From Rivularia sp. PCC 7116 (lineage in GTDB: Bacteria; Cyanobacteriota; Cyanobacteriia; Cyanobacteriales; Nostocaceae): DNA of 64,000 nt. Below, piece by piece: positions 42,619 to 51,648 of the stretch; within the stretch, counting starts at the first letter, position 1, and the number at the start of each line of letters is the position of its first letter. The stretch lies in assembly GCF_000316665.1 (NCBI RefSeq), contig NC_019678.1, positions 3,968,001 to 4,032,000 on the forward strand, written 5' to 3'. Both the position numbers and the translations under genes were made by a program. Under the pieces are notes generated by a model. That model did no database searches and was not told where the DNA came from. It saw nothing but the letters and a program-made list of their open reading frames with translations.

Positions 42619-44331
42619 ATGCAAATAACCAATCGTATCCATTTCAGAAACCTACGCGGTGACATTTTTGGTGGTTTAACTGCGGCAATTATTGCTTTAC
42701 CGATGGCGTTGGCTTTCGGGGTAGCTTCTGGTGCTGGTCCTGCAGCAGGTCTTTACGGTGCTGTATTAGTCGGCTTTTTCGCAGCATTATTTGGTGGTAC
42801 TCCGACATTAATATCCGAACCCACCGGTCCAATGACCGTGGTAATGACTTCGGTTATTGCTCAGATGATTGCATCAACGGGTGATAGAGCAAGTGGATTA
42901 GCATTGGCTTTTACTGTTGTAGTAATGGCTGGGATAATTCAGATAGCCCTTGGTGCATTGAAGTTAGGAAGATACGTTACTTTAATGCCTTATACGGTAA
43001 TTTCCGGTTTCATGTCGGGAATTGGGATAATTCTAATTATTCTGCAAACAGCACCGTTTTTAGGACAGAAAAGTCCTGGGGGTGGGGTAATTGGTACGGT
43101 CACAAATATACCTAACTTAATTGCAAATATTCAACCTATTGAAACTTTTTTGGCGGTATTAACCATCGCCATTCTGGTATTTTCTCCGAAGCAGATAAAT
43201 AAATATATTCCCCCGCAGCTATCGGCTTTAGTTATCGGAACAGTTGTTTCTCTTGTTTTCTTTGGAAATGTAGAAGATATCCGCAGAATTGGTGAAATCA
43301 AAGCCGGTTTACCCCAATTCGTAATGCCTTCACTTAGACCAGAACTATTCCAAACCATGCTCATCGATGCTTTGGTTTTGGGTATGTTGGGTTGTATTGA
43401 TGCTCTACTAACCTCAGTAGTTGCTGATAGTTTAACTCGCACGGAACACAATTCTAATAAAGAATTAATCGGTCAAGGTATAGGTAATATCGTTTCTGGA
43501 TTATTCGGCGGTATTGCCGGTGCTGGTGCGACAATGGGAACGGTTGTTAACATTCAAACAGGCGCTCGCACGGCGCTTTCTGGTTTAACTCGCGCCTTGA
43601 TTTTGTTGGTTATAGTATTATGGGCTGCACCTTTAACTTCTGTAATTCCCCTGGCAGTATTAGCAGCTATTGCGCTGAAAGTAGGTATAAATATTATCGA
43701 CTGGAGCTTCCTCAAGCGCGCTCATAAGGTATCTCCGAAAGCTGCGTTGATTATGTACGGTGTAATTATTCTCACCGTATTCGTTGACTTAATTGTTGCG
43801 GTAGGTGTTGGGGTATTCGTTGCTAATATCTTGACCATCGAACGTTTGAGTAATCTTCGTTCTGAAGAAGTGAAGACAGTTACCGATGCTGACGATGCGA
43901 TTATCTTAAATGATGTAGAAAGAGATTTATTAGATAGAGCAAACAATCGCGTGTTGCTGTTCCAATTAGAAGGGCCGATGATATTTGGTGTTGCTAAAGC
44001 CATAGCCCGCGAACAAACCGCGATGAAAGACCATGACGTATTGATTTTGGACTTGAGTCAAGTTCCACACATTGGTGTAACAAGTTCTTTAGCGATAGAA
44101 AATGCTATTAAAGAAGCAATTGATAGCGGTCGTCATGTATTCATAGTTGGTGCAGCAGCTAAGATTAAGCAAAGACTGGAAAAACTAGGCATCTTGAATG
44201 TGTTACCTCCACATCACATACTTGAAACACGCGAGGAAGCATTAAGACAAGCGCTAAGCTTAGTTACCTATACCAGCGATGAGGTGCCCAACTATCCAAC
44301 CACTGGCTTTAACGAAACAGCAATGGGATAG
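42619..44331 (+). CDS. bicA: SulP-family Na+-dependent bicarbonate transporter BicA
   Basis: This 570-residue membrane transporter starts MQITNRIHFRNLRGDIFGG, closely matching known cyanobacterial BicA proteins. It continues with ALPMALAFGVASGAGP, SEPTGPMTVVMT and the SulP core of about 14 helices, ending in a STAS domain (about 440-550, ILDLSQVPHIGVTSSLAIE). BicA is a low-affinity, high-flux Na+/HCO3- symporter of the carbon-concentrating mechanism in the plasma membrane. The two antiporters downstream on the same strand could maintain the sodium gradient it needs. Confidence 0.93.
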   Translation: MQITNRIHFRNLRGDIFGGLTAAIIALPMALAFGVASGAGPAAGLYGAVLVGFFAALFGGTPTLISEPTGPMTVVMTSVIAQMIASTGDRASGLALAFTVVVMAGIIQIALGALKLGRYVTLMPYTVISGFMSGIGIILIILQTAPFLGQKSPGGGVIGTVTNIPNLIANIQPIETFLAVLTIAILVFSPKQINKYIPPQLSALVIGTVVSLVFFGNVEDIRRIGEIKAGLPQFVMPSLRPELFQTMLIDALVLGMLGCIDALLTSVVADSLTRTEHNSNKELIGQGIGNIVSGLFGGIAGAGATMGTVVNIQTGARTALSGLTRALILLVIVLWAAPLTSVIPLAVLAAIALKVGINIIDWSFLKRAHKVSPKAALIMYGVIILTVFVDLIVAVGVGVFVANILTIERLSNLRSEEVKTVTDADDAIILNDVERDLLDRANNRVLLFQLEGPMIFGVAKAIAREQTAMKDHDVLILDLSQVPHIGVTSSLAIENAIKEAIDSGRHVFIVGAAAKIKQRLEKLGILNVLPPHHILETREEALRQALSLVTYTSDEVPNYPTTGFNETAMG

Positions 44332-44798
44332 TACACCATCGAATTAATTTTGCAGAGCAAAACTGTTCGTAGTAATGACTGTCTTCCTTAAATAATGCGG
44401 AAATACGGTCCTTACTACGAACCGACTCCTAATTAAAAAAAGCAGTATAAAGACGCTTTAATAGTGATAAATACAACTAAAAAATTTTTAAAGTTATTTG
44501 AAATTACTTAATAGGCTTTATGAATTCAAAACTTTGTATTGAAAGCTTAAAAACCGAAATTCTTTATCCATCATCTCAAAATTGTGAGTCATAGAATTTA
44601 CACAATGATATGAGTAAAAGAGATTAATCCAACATTATTGAAAATAAAGGATTAAGGGAGTTAGGATAATTTTAGATCGCTCATAGTTGCTACCACATTC
44701 TTGAAATAGCTATTTAATATTTGGTTCGCATTAATGTGTTTTAGCTTAAAATCTCAAAGACAAGAAAACTTTTATCCGGAGAATTAGTTGATACGTTG
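44332..44798. other. intergenic region with hairpin
   Basis: The arms GTTCGTAGTAA (44365-44375) and TTACTACGAAC (44412-44422) form a perfect 11-bp stem around 36 bases, the GTTCGTA dispersed-hairpin class also seen at 15500. It may end the bicA transcript. The rest is AT-rich without coding frames. Confidence 0.6.
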
Positions 44799-46172
44799 AT
44801 GAATTATCCACTTGAACAGCTGCTGCCAAGCAATTACTTACTGGCAACAGCAGAAGCTGAAAATGCACCCATTGTCCTTGCAGGTGTGTTACTGAGTCTA
44901 ATTGTAATTTATCTTGCAAGTAAACTAGGCGGTGAGTTGTCTAGAAAGCTCGACTTCCCTCCAGTATTGGGTGAATTAGTTGGTGGTGTACTAGTCGGTG
45001 CTTCGGCTCTAAATCTCCTAGTGTTCCCCGAAACCGGTGCGAGTGCTTCCGACTCGTTACTAATGACTGTTTTACAACTTTTCGATGACATCAGCCCGGA
45101 AGCAGTAACGTCAATATTTGAAAGCCAAAGCGAAGCAATTTCGATTTTGGCAGAATTAGGTGTAATTGTTCTGCTGTTTGAAATTGGTTTAGAATCCGAT
45201 TTACGAGAACTGCAAAAAGTCGGTTATCAAGCTGCTGTTGTGGCGGTGGTAGGAGTAGTTGCTCCTTTCGTGGCTGGTACTGCGGGTTTGATGTTTTTGT
45301 TTAACGTGTCTACAATTCCCGCTGTTTTTGCAGGTGCGGCTTTAACTGCAACTAGTATTGGTATCACTTCAAAAGTTTTATCGGAGTTAGGACATCTCAA
45401 ATCAGCAGAAGGACAAATTATCGTTGGTGCGGCAGTAATTGATGACGTTTTAGGTATTATCGTTTTAGCAGTAGTAGCAAGTTTAGCAAAAACTGGTGAA
45501 GTTGATATCTTCAATGTAATTTATCTAATTATTAGCGCCAGTGCTTTTCTAATCGGTTCAATTTTGTTGGGCAAATTCTTCAATAAAGCCTTCCATTTGA
45601 GTGCCGAATTTTTTCAAACTAGAGGAAATATAGTAATTCCCGCGTTTATCTTTGCACTGTTTATGTCTTTCGTTGCCAATGCAATTCACTTAGAAGCAAT
45701 TTTAGGTGCTTTTGCTGCTGGTTTAGTTTTGGATGAAACCGATACACGCAATGAATTAGACGAACAAGTAATTCCCATCGCAGATATACTGGTGCCAATT
45801 TTCTTCGTAACTGTTGGAGCCAGAGTTGATTTAAGCGTACTTAATCCTGTGGTTCCCGAAAATCGTCAAGGTTTAGTTCTAGCGATCTTTTTGATTGTAG
45901 TTGCGATTATCGGTAAAGTAATTACAGGTTGGGCAGTCTTCGGCAAGCCCGAAATTAATCGCTTAGCCATTGGTGTAGGAATGATTCCACGGGGTGAAGT
46001 TGGACTGGTATTTGCCGGAATTGGTGCAGCTAGCGGCGCACTTGATAAGCCCTTGCAAGCTGCAATCATTATTATGGTGATTTTGACGACGTTTTTAGCG
46101 CCACCTTTTCTGAGGTTTTCCTTTGGAGACGCATCTGAAGATGCTGTAGAAGAAGCAGATGCTGCTAGTTAA
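44799..46172 (+). CDS. CPA2-family cation:proton antiporter
   Basis: This protein of about 457 residues has roughly 12 helices and belongs to the monovalent cation:proton antiporter-2 (KefB/NapA-like) family. Visible are LDFPPVLGELVGGVLVG, ILAELGVIVLLFEIGLESD, the ion-binding-type VGAAVIDDVLGIIVLA (two adjacent Asp) and IGVGMIPRGEVGLVFAG. It has no C-terminal nucleotide-binding domain. The ATG at 44799 was preferred to the TTG just before it. The position after bicA suggests Na+ extrusion to support bicarbonate symport. A terminator follows. Confidence 0.9.
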   Translation: MNYPLEQLLPSNYLLATAEAENAPIVLAGVLLSLIVIYLASKLGGELSRKLDFPPVLGELVGGVLVGASALNLLVFPETGASASDSLLMTVLQLFDDISPEAVTSIFESQSEAISILAELGVIVLLFEIGLESDLRELQKVGYQAAVVAVVGVVAPFVAGTAGLMFLFNVSTIPAVFAGAALTATSIGITSKVLSELGHLKSAEGQIIVGAAVIDDVLGIIVLAVVASLAKTGEVDIFNVIYLIISASAFLIGSILLGKFFNKAFHLSAEFFQTRGNIVIPAFIFALFMSFVANAIHLEAILGAFAAGLVLDETDTRNELDEQVIPIADILVPIFFVTVGARVDLSVLNPVVPENRQGLVLAIFLIVVAIIGKVITGWAVFGKPEINRLAIGVGMIPRGEVGLVFAGIGAASGALDKPLQAAIIIMVILTTFLAPPFLRFSFGDASEDAVEEADAAS

Positions 46173-46205
46173 GGATTCAATATTTCTTTAGTGTAAAAAT
46201 CATTA

Positions 46206-46231
46206 AGTCACCAGTTATGGTGGCTTTTTTT
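46206..46231 (+). terminator. rho-independent terminator of antiporter gene
   Basis: The stem AGTCACCA / TGGTGGCT (one G-T pair) with a 4-base loop is followed by seven T, 33 bases after the stop. Confidence 0.88.
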
Positions 46232-46461
46232 ATTAGACGGAGTAAGTTAAAGGTCAAATTTATAATATCCGAGTTTTACAGCTGATATTTCACATCGGAA
46301 TTAAAACTTTGATTATAATAGCTTTTTAATATCTTTTATGCCAAACTTGTGTTGATAAAGCTTTTTAAACTGGTTGTATAAAAATTATTTTTTATAAATA
46401 GCATCTCATACCTTCAACCTTTGACCTTTAACCTTTACCCTTTGAGCTTTTATATTTTTCT

Positions 46462-48555
46462 ATGGAACAAATATTACAAGAACTTTCCAAAAGTCCTTTA
46501 ATTGCTTTTACTATTCTTTTACTAGTAATTCTAGTAGTACCACCAATTTTTGAACGTTTGCGGCTTCCGGGATTAGTGGGGTTATTAGCAGCAGGAGTAG
46601 TTTTAGGCCCCGATGGTTTAGGAATCTTGAATGCAGAAACTGAAACCATGAAATTGCTATCGGACATAGGTAAAATTTATCTGATGTTTGTAGCTGGTTT
46701 AGAAATAGATTTAGAAGATTTTCGTAAAAATAAAGACCGTTCTTTGGGTTTTGGAATTGCAACTTTTTTAATTCCACTTATTTTTGGGGCTATTGTAGGA
46801 AGGTTATTTGGTTTTGGTTGGAATCCCTCAGTTTTAATTGGTTCTCTACTCGCTTCTCATACTCTTTTAGGTTTTCCAATTGTTAACCGTTTGGGAGTTA
46901 CTAGCAATCAAGCTGTTACCGTAACTATTGGAGCCACAATTTTTACCGATATTGCTGCATTGTTAGTACTTGCAGTTTGCGTTTCCATTAGTGATGGAGA
47001 ATTTTCTGCTTTTAGTTTAACAAGTCAGTTAGCTACTTTAGCAATCTATTCAGCCATTGTTTTATTCGGTTTTGATTGGGCTGGTAAAGAATATTTTCGT
47101 CGCACTGGAGACGAACAAAGCAATCAATTTTTGTTTGTACTGTTGGCAGTATTTTTAGCTTCGGTAGGAGCGCAGATTATCAATGTTGATAAAATTGTCG
47201 GAGCATTCTTAGCAGGGTTAGCGGTAAATGATGTTGTCGGACATTCTCCTGTGGAAGAAAAAGTTGAATTTGTTGGAAGTACTTTATTTATTCCTTTTTT
47301 CTTCGTAGGAATGGGGTTATTAATAAATTTTTCTGGTTTTGTATCTAGCCTTAGTACTCAACTACCTTTAACTATCGGTATTGTTGGTGGTTTAATTATT
47401 AGTAAATTTCTAGCTGCACTTATAGCAAAAATTCTTTATGGCTACAACTGGAATGAAGCCTTAACAATGTGGTCTTTATCATTACCTCAAGTCGCTGCTA
47501 CTTTAGCTGCTGCATTAGTAGGTAAAGATGCAGGAATAATTACAGATGCAGTGTTTAATACTATAATTGTTTTAATGTTAGTTACGGCTATTTTGGGTCC
47601 TGTATTAACATCAAGATTCGGAAGTAAATTAACAGTTCCCAAAGCAAGTTTAGAACAAGATTCTACAAAACAACAAGTAGAAGCCGAAGATGCAGAATTT
47701 AATATAGATACCGACAACTTTATTTACAACAGTCTCTTTAAGGTAGTAGTACCTATTTATAATCCTCATACCGAAAGATATCTAATTGAAATGGGAGCAT
47801 TATTAGCCCATCACGAACAAGGCATAGTTGTGCCTTTATCAATTCCTAAAGCTCACGTTCATATGGACGAACCCCAGCTAAAAGTTTCCATCAAAAGAAG
47901 CAAAAAATTATTACAGCAAGCACTAAAAATCAGTCAAGAATTCCAAGCCCAAGCCAAACCGGTAATTCGTATTGATGATGATGTTGCTAGGGGAATTAGT
48001 CGCGCCGCCAGAGAACAAAATGCTGATTTAATTGTTATGGGGTGGAGTCCAACCAGTAGTTTACAGGCCCGTTTATTTGGTAATATTATTGATAATGTTT
48101 TTTGGGCTGCTCATTGTCCGGTAGCAGTAATGCGTTTGCTAGACGAACCAATAAACATTCACAGAATTCTCGTTCCTGTTGGTAACATTACACCAGAAAT
48201 ATTGCGTGCAATTCAATTTGCTCAACTTTTCGCCGACACAAACGAAGCATCTGTAACATTATTGCATGTCCGTCCGCGCAAAACGACTGATAAAGAAATT
48301 GCATTATTTGAATCCGAACTTTCATCATATCTGAGTAATAGTAAATCCCAGAAAGAAGTAGTAATTAGGACAATTCGTCACGATGACGTCGCAAGAGTAA
48401 TCATTAAAGAAGCCAATTCCTACGATATGGTAATTTTACGTTCCGCTCACCGTCGTACAGCAGGAGGATTAGCAGTTAGTGACGTAAGCAATAAACTGCT
48501 TTCATCAATTGACAATTGTTCAATGGTTTTGTTTGGGGAACCGCATTCAGGTTAA
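46462..48555 (+). CDS. CPA2 cation:proton antiporter with two USP domains
   Basis: This 697-residue protein has an N-terminal CPA2 antiporter of about 12 helices (residues about 1-395: LRLPGLVGLLAAGVVLGPDG, IGATIFTDIAALLVL, ALTMWSLSLPQVAATLAAAL). Two cytoplasmic universal-stress-protein-like domains follow (about 430-555 and 565-695), the first ending ADLIVMGWSPTSSLQARLFG. USP tails bind ATP, cAMP or other nucleotides and probably gate the antiporter. It follows the shorter antiporter by 290 bases, behind a terminator, so it is transcribed separately. Confidence 0.9.
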   Translation: MEQILQELSKSPLIAFTILLLVILVVPPIFERLRLPGLVGLLAAGVVLGPDGLGILNAETETMKLLSDIGKIYLMFVAGLEIDLEDFRKNKDRSLGFGIATFLIPLIFGAIVGRLFGFGWNPSVLIGSLLASHTLLGFPIVNRLGVTSNQAVTVTIGATIFTDIAALLVLAVCVSISDGEFSAFSLTSQLATLAIYSAIVLFGFDWAGKEYFRRTGDEQSNQFLFVLLAVFLASVGAQIINVDKIVGAFLAGLAVNDVVGHSPVEEKVEFVGSTLFIPFFFVGMGLLINFSGFVSSLSTQLPLTIGIVGGLIISKFLAALIAKILYGYNWNEALTMWSLSLPQVAATLAAALVGKDAGIITDAVFNTIIVLMLVTAILGPVLTSRFGSKLTVPKASLEQDSTKQQVEAEDAEFNIDTDNFIYNSLFKVVVPIYNPHTERYLIEMGALLAHHEQGIVVPLSIPKAHVHMDEPQLKVSIKRSKKLLQQALKISQEFQAQAKPVIRIDDDVARGISRAAREQNADLIVMGWSPTSSLQARLFGNIIDNVFWAAHCPVAVMRLLDEPINIHRILVPVGNITPEILRAIQFAQLFADTNEASVTLLHVRPRKTTDKEIALFESELSSYLSNSKSQKEVVIRTIRHDDVARVIIKEANSYDMVILRSAHRRTAGGLAVSDVSNKLLSSIDNCSMVLFGEPHSG

Positions 48556-49251
48556 ACAAGTTGGTTGGAATTTTGATGTGGATTTGAACAAGGCGATTCG
48601 GCACAAAGAATACTCTGTCCGCCGACACTCCGCCCCAACCCATTCACGCGGAGCCTGGGAGGTATCTTTCACGGCTTTGTTGCCTCTTAATTCAACCCAT
48701 ATGTTTAGTTAAAGGTTAGAGTTTGGTTATTCTCTGGGAACTTAAAAAAGTATGTTTTGATGCACCGATTAATATTACTACTATTCATATCTGGATTCAA
48801 ATAATCTTATTAGTAGATATGTTCATACATCAAAAAAAACTCAATCATAGATTCACATCAATTCTTATGATTATGTTTTATTGACTATAAACTCAGTAAA
48901 GTCATGATTATTTGGTAACAATAAAGTTTTACTTATATACCTAATATTATATTTATTTAATAATTACCGATTTAGGGTATATATTTTTGATGCTAAACGT
49001 TGTATTCTAGTTTTAATACCAGTTAAGAATGTAAAAAAACAAACCAGACAGCGAACAGATTTATGTTCATTGCATCGTAGATCTCTATAGTTGCTATAAG
49101 TTTTTTCCACAGCAGACTACATTGACATTTGCTGATAGTTTCTTGCTGTTTGTAGCAGTAAGCCAAACGTTTTTATATTAGCAAAATCGAGTAGTTATTG
49201 TTAATTTTTGTAATGCCTAAAAAACATAGAACTACTTATAAGGAGACCCAA
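48556..49251. other. intergenic region with a GC-rich patch
   Basis: About 695 bases. Bases about 48590-48700 are noticeably GC-richer (CCGCCGACACTCCGCCCCAACC, CACGCGGAGCCTGGGAGG) than the flanking AT-rich sequence and look like a fragment of foreign or mobile DNA. The 67-residue frame across it begins inside the antiporter gene and is not credible. The rest to 49240 is AT-rich with no coding signal. Confidence 0.45.
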
Positions 49252-49392
49252 ATGACGGATGTGAATTCAGTTTCTCGCCGCAAATTTCTTGTGAAAACAG
49301 GGTTGTCGGCAGGGGCAGTTTTGCACAAAGGTTGCATGGGGAATCCACCAGAAGCGGGAGGTGAGAACCCTCAAAATACAACGTTTGGGTAA
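49252..49392 (+). pseudogene. N-terminal remnant of a CmpA/NrtA-type binding protein
   Basis: The ATG at 49252 has AAGGAG upstream and encodes a Tat-type signal (SRRKFLVKTGLSAGAVL) and lipoprotein-like KGCMGNPPEAGGENP, then stops after 46 residues. The CmpA/NrtA bicarbonate or nitrate binding proteins begin exactly this way, followed by about 400 residues that are missing here. It is therefore a truncated cmpA-like gene immediately upstream of sbtA, which would fit replacement or loss of an ABC-type bicarbonate transporter. The shift to higher GC begins near here. Confidence 0.65.
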
Positions 49393-49587
49393 GTAAAAGT
49401 ACGATGTTTCCTAGATTAAAGAAGCAAAATTTAACACTGAAAGGAAGAGGCTGCGTAGCAGCCAAGCAAAGACCGAACGATTCCGAAATTTAAGAAGTGA
49501 ATATTGGAAACAAGTTAAACAAATAGACCAGGCCATGCTTGCCTGCCGTTCTGACCCCTAAGTTCTGAATCAAGGAGGAATTATTAC
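49393..49587. promoter_or_regulatory. sbtA leader with hairpin
   Basis: The stem GGCTGC-GTA-GCAGCC (about 49449-49463) and the AGGCCATGCTTGCCT element (about 49530) lie in the 195 bases before sbtA. The start has a strong Shine-Dalgarno, AAGGAGGA at 49572-49579. The promoter cannot be fixed by eye. Confidence 0.4.
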
Positions 49588-50772
49588 GTGGATTTTTTGT
49601 CCGATTTTGTGACGCTCTTCCTAGGGAAGTTGCAGTCCCCGACACTCGGTTTTCTAATTGGTGGTATGGTAGTTGCCGCCGTCAATAGCCGACTACAAGT
49701 TCCAGATCCGATTTATAAGTTCATCGTCTTCATGCTGCTCATAAAAGTCGGCTTGAGCGGCGGCATTGCAATCCGCAATGCCAATCTGGTGGAGATGCTG
49801 TTGCCTGCGGTGTTCGCCGTAGTAGTGGGCATCCTTATCGTGTTTATCGGGCGCTACACCTTGGCCAAGTTGCCGAACGTCAAAACCGTGGATGCCATTG
49901 CGACTGCAGGCTTGTTCGGTGCCGTGAGTGGCTCTACCCTCGCCGCGGCCCTGACGCTACTGGAATCGGAAAATATCTTCTACGAACCTTGGGCCGCCGC
50001 ACTCTATCCCTTCATGGATATCCCAGCACTCGTGACTGCCATCGTTTTGGCCAGCATTTATACTACCAAGAAGCGCCGTCGCGAAGACGAGTCTCTCAGC
50101 AAGCAGAAGTATCTCACCGGGCAGAGCGTTACCGCAGGCGGGTATCCTAACGAGCAGGGCATGACCGCAGGCGGGTATCCCAGCGAGCAGCGCTTTAGCA
50201 CAGGCGGGTATGGTAGCGAGCAGGGCATTATCGCAAGCGGGTATCCCAAGCGCGATACCGCAAGCAAGCGGGTGAAGATATGGCCCATCATTCAGGAAAG
50301 CCTCCAGGGTTCTGCCCTATCGGCACTGCTGCTCGGTCTCGCTCTAGGTATCCTAACCCGCCCGGAAAGTGTATATGAGAGCTTCTTCGATCCTCTCTTT
50401 CGCGGTTTGCTTTCAATACTGATGCTGGTAATGGGTATGGAGGCCACGGCAAGGCTTGGCGAGCTGCGTAAGGTGGGTCAGTGGTACGCCCTATATGCCG
50501 CAGTAGCGCCGCTGCTGCATGGACTCATCGCCTTCGGTTTCGGCTGGATTGCTCATGAAATCACGGGATTCAGCCCTGGCGGTGTCGTTATCCTGGCCGT
50601 CATTGCCGCCTCCAGTTCAGACATCTCAGGACCGCCCACTTTACGGGCAGGTATCCCGTCGGCCAATCCCTCTGCTTACATCGGCTCGTCCACAGCCGTC
50701 GGCACGCCGGTTGCGCTTGCCATAGGAATACCGCTCTTCATCGGGCTTGCCCAGGCATTAATGAGCAGTTGA
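49588..50772 (+). CDS. sbtA: Na+-dependent bicarbonate transporter SbtA
   Basis: This 394-residue membrane protein begins MDFLSDFVTLFLGKLQSPTL, typical of SbtA, the high-affinity Na+/HCO3- symporter. Two inverted five-helix halves are joined by a cytoplasmic loop; each half shows family segments (GLFGAVSGSTLAAALTLLES; ASSSDISGPPTLRAGIPSA). The loop carries an unusual 11-residue tandem repeat (180-223). Start is GTG 49588 with AAGGAGGA at good spacing. Base composition is clearly GC-richer than the neighbours (34/60 G+C in bases 49801-49860, against 21/60 in 47041-47100), and codon use follows, which suggests transfer. sbtB follows 107 bases later. Confidence 0.95.
   Translation: MDFLSDFVTLFLGKLQSPTLGFLIGGMVVAAVNSRLQVPDPIYKFIVFMLLIKVGLSGGIAIRNANLVEMLLPAVFAVVVGILIVFIGRYTLAKLPNVKTVDAIATAGLFGAVSGSTLAAALTLLESENIFYEPWAAALYPFMDIPALVTAIVLASIYTTKKRRREDESLSKQKYLTGQSVTAGGYPNEQGMTAGGYPSEQRFSTGGYGSEQGIIASGYPKRDTASKRVKIWPIIQESLQGSALSALLLGLALGILTRPESVYESFFDPLFRGLLSILMLVMGMEATARLGELRKVGQWYALYAAVAPLLHGLIAFGFGWIAHEITGFSPGGVVILAVIAASSSDISGPPTLRAGIPSANPSAYIGSSTAVGTPVALAIGIPLFIGLAQALMSS
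50125..50256 (+). repeat. in-frame 33-bp repeat, four units, in sbtA
   Basis: Four consecutive 33-base units encode SVTAGGYPNEQ, GMTAGGYPSEQ, RFSTGGYGSEQ and GIIASGYPKRD in the cytoplasmic loop between the two halves of SbtA. The third and fourth units are more diverged. Confidence 0.9.
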
Positions 50773-50846
50773 TGCCACAGGGGTCGCACCGGCTAGATTA
50801 GCGCCTGGGGCGTGCGGTGTTGACCTTTGTCTGAGTTTCTATGTAG

Positions 50847-51200
<354 letters not shown>

Positions 51201-51648
51201 TTCAAAACCCAGCCAATCGAACCCAAAAAGCCGGGGCATGACGGACAACCTTAGAAGTTATTTCAGGAGGAAAAAACTTTTAAGGGAACCCTTGAACTCG
51301 GCTTTTTGGTGAGCGTATTTTGTGCCTACGAAAGGTTGATGTCGGCGAATAAGTCATTTCGATACCCAATTACGTCGTCATTTTTATAACGCTTCATCCA
51401 TGTGTCGCAAGCGACTATAGCAGTTTTCAGTTGAATAGAATATACCCCTCTACTGGCGGAAGGAGAGGGGAAGGGGGTGAGGTTTCTTAAACCGTATTGC
51501 ACTCAAATGAAAAGCGCTATATTGAACTGGCTTAGGTCTTAAGGTTGCATAAATTTGGAAACCATTCTAGATAGTTCGCACGCATAAAACCTAAAAATAG
51601 GAATTAATAGTTCTCCTTGTCTTCCATTACCAATTAGCTACTACCAAA
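51201..51648. repeat. sbtAB 3' region and dispersed repeat copy 3
   Basis: An inverted repeat CCAAAAAGCCG / CGGCTTTTTGG spans about 51220-51310 with an internal AGGAGGAAAAAAC; it may end the sbtAB transcript. Bases about 51415-51505 are a copy of the 85-bp dispersed repeat (TATAGCAGTTTTCAGTTGA, CCCCTCT/GAGGGG core, GGTGAGGTTTCTTAAACCG, GTATTGCACTC). Nothing coding is seen. Confidence 0.6.

Noticed and set aside
48509-48712. 67-residue plus-strand frame
   Set aside because: It begins inside the antiporter gene in another frame and runs through a GC-rich intergenic patch.
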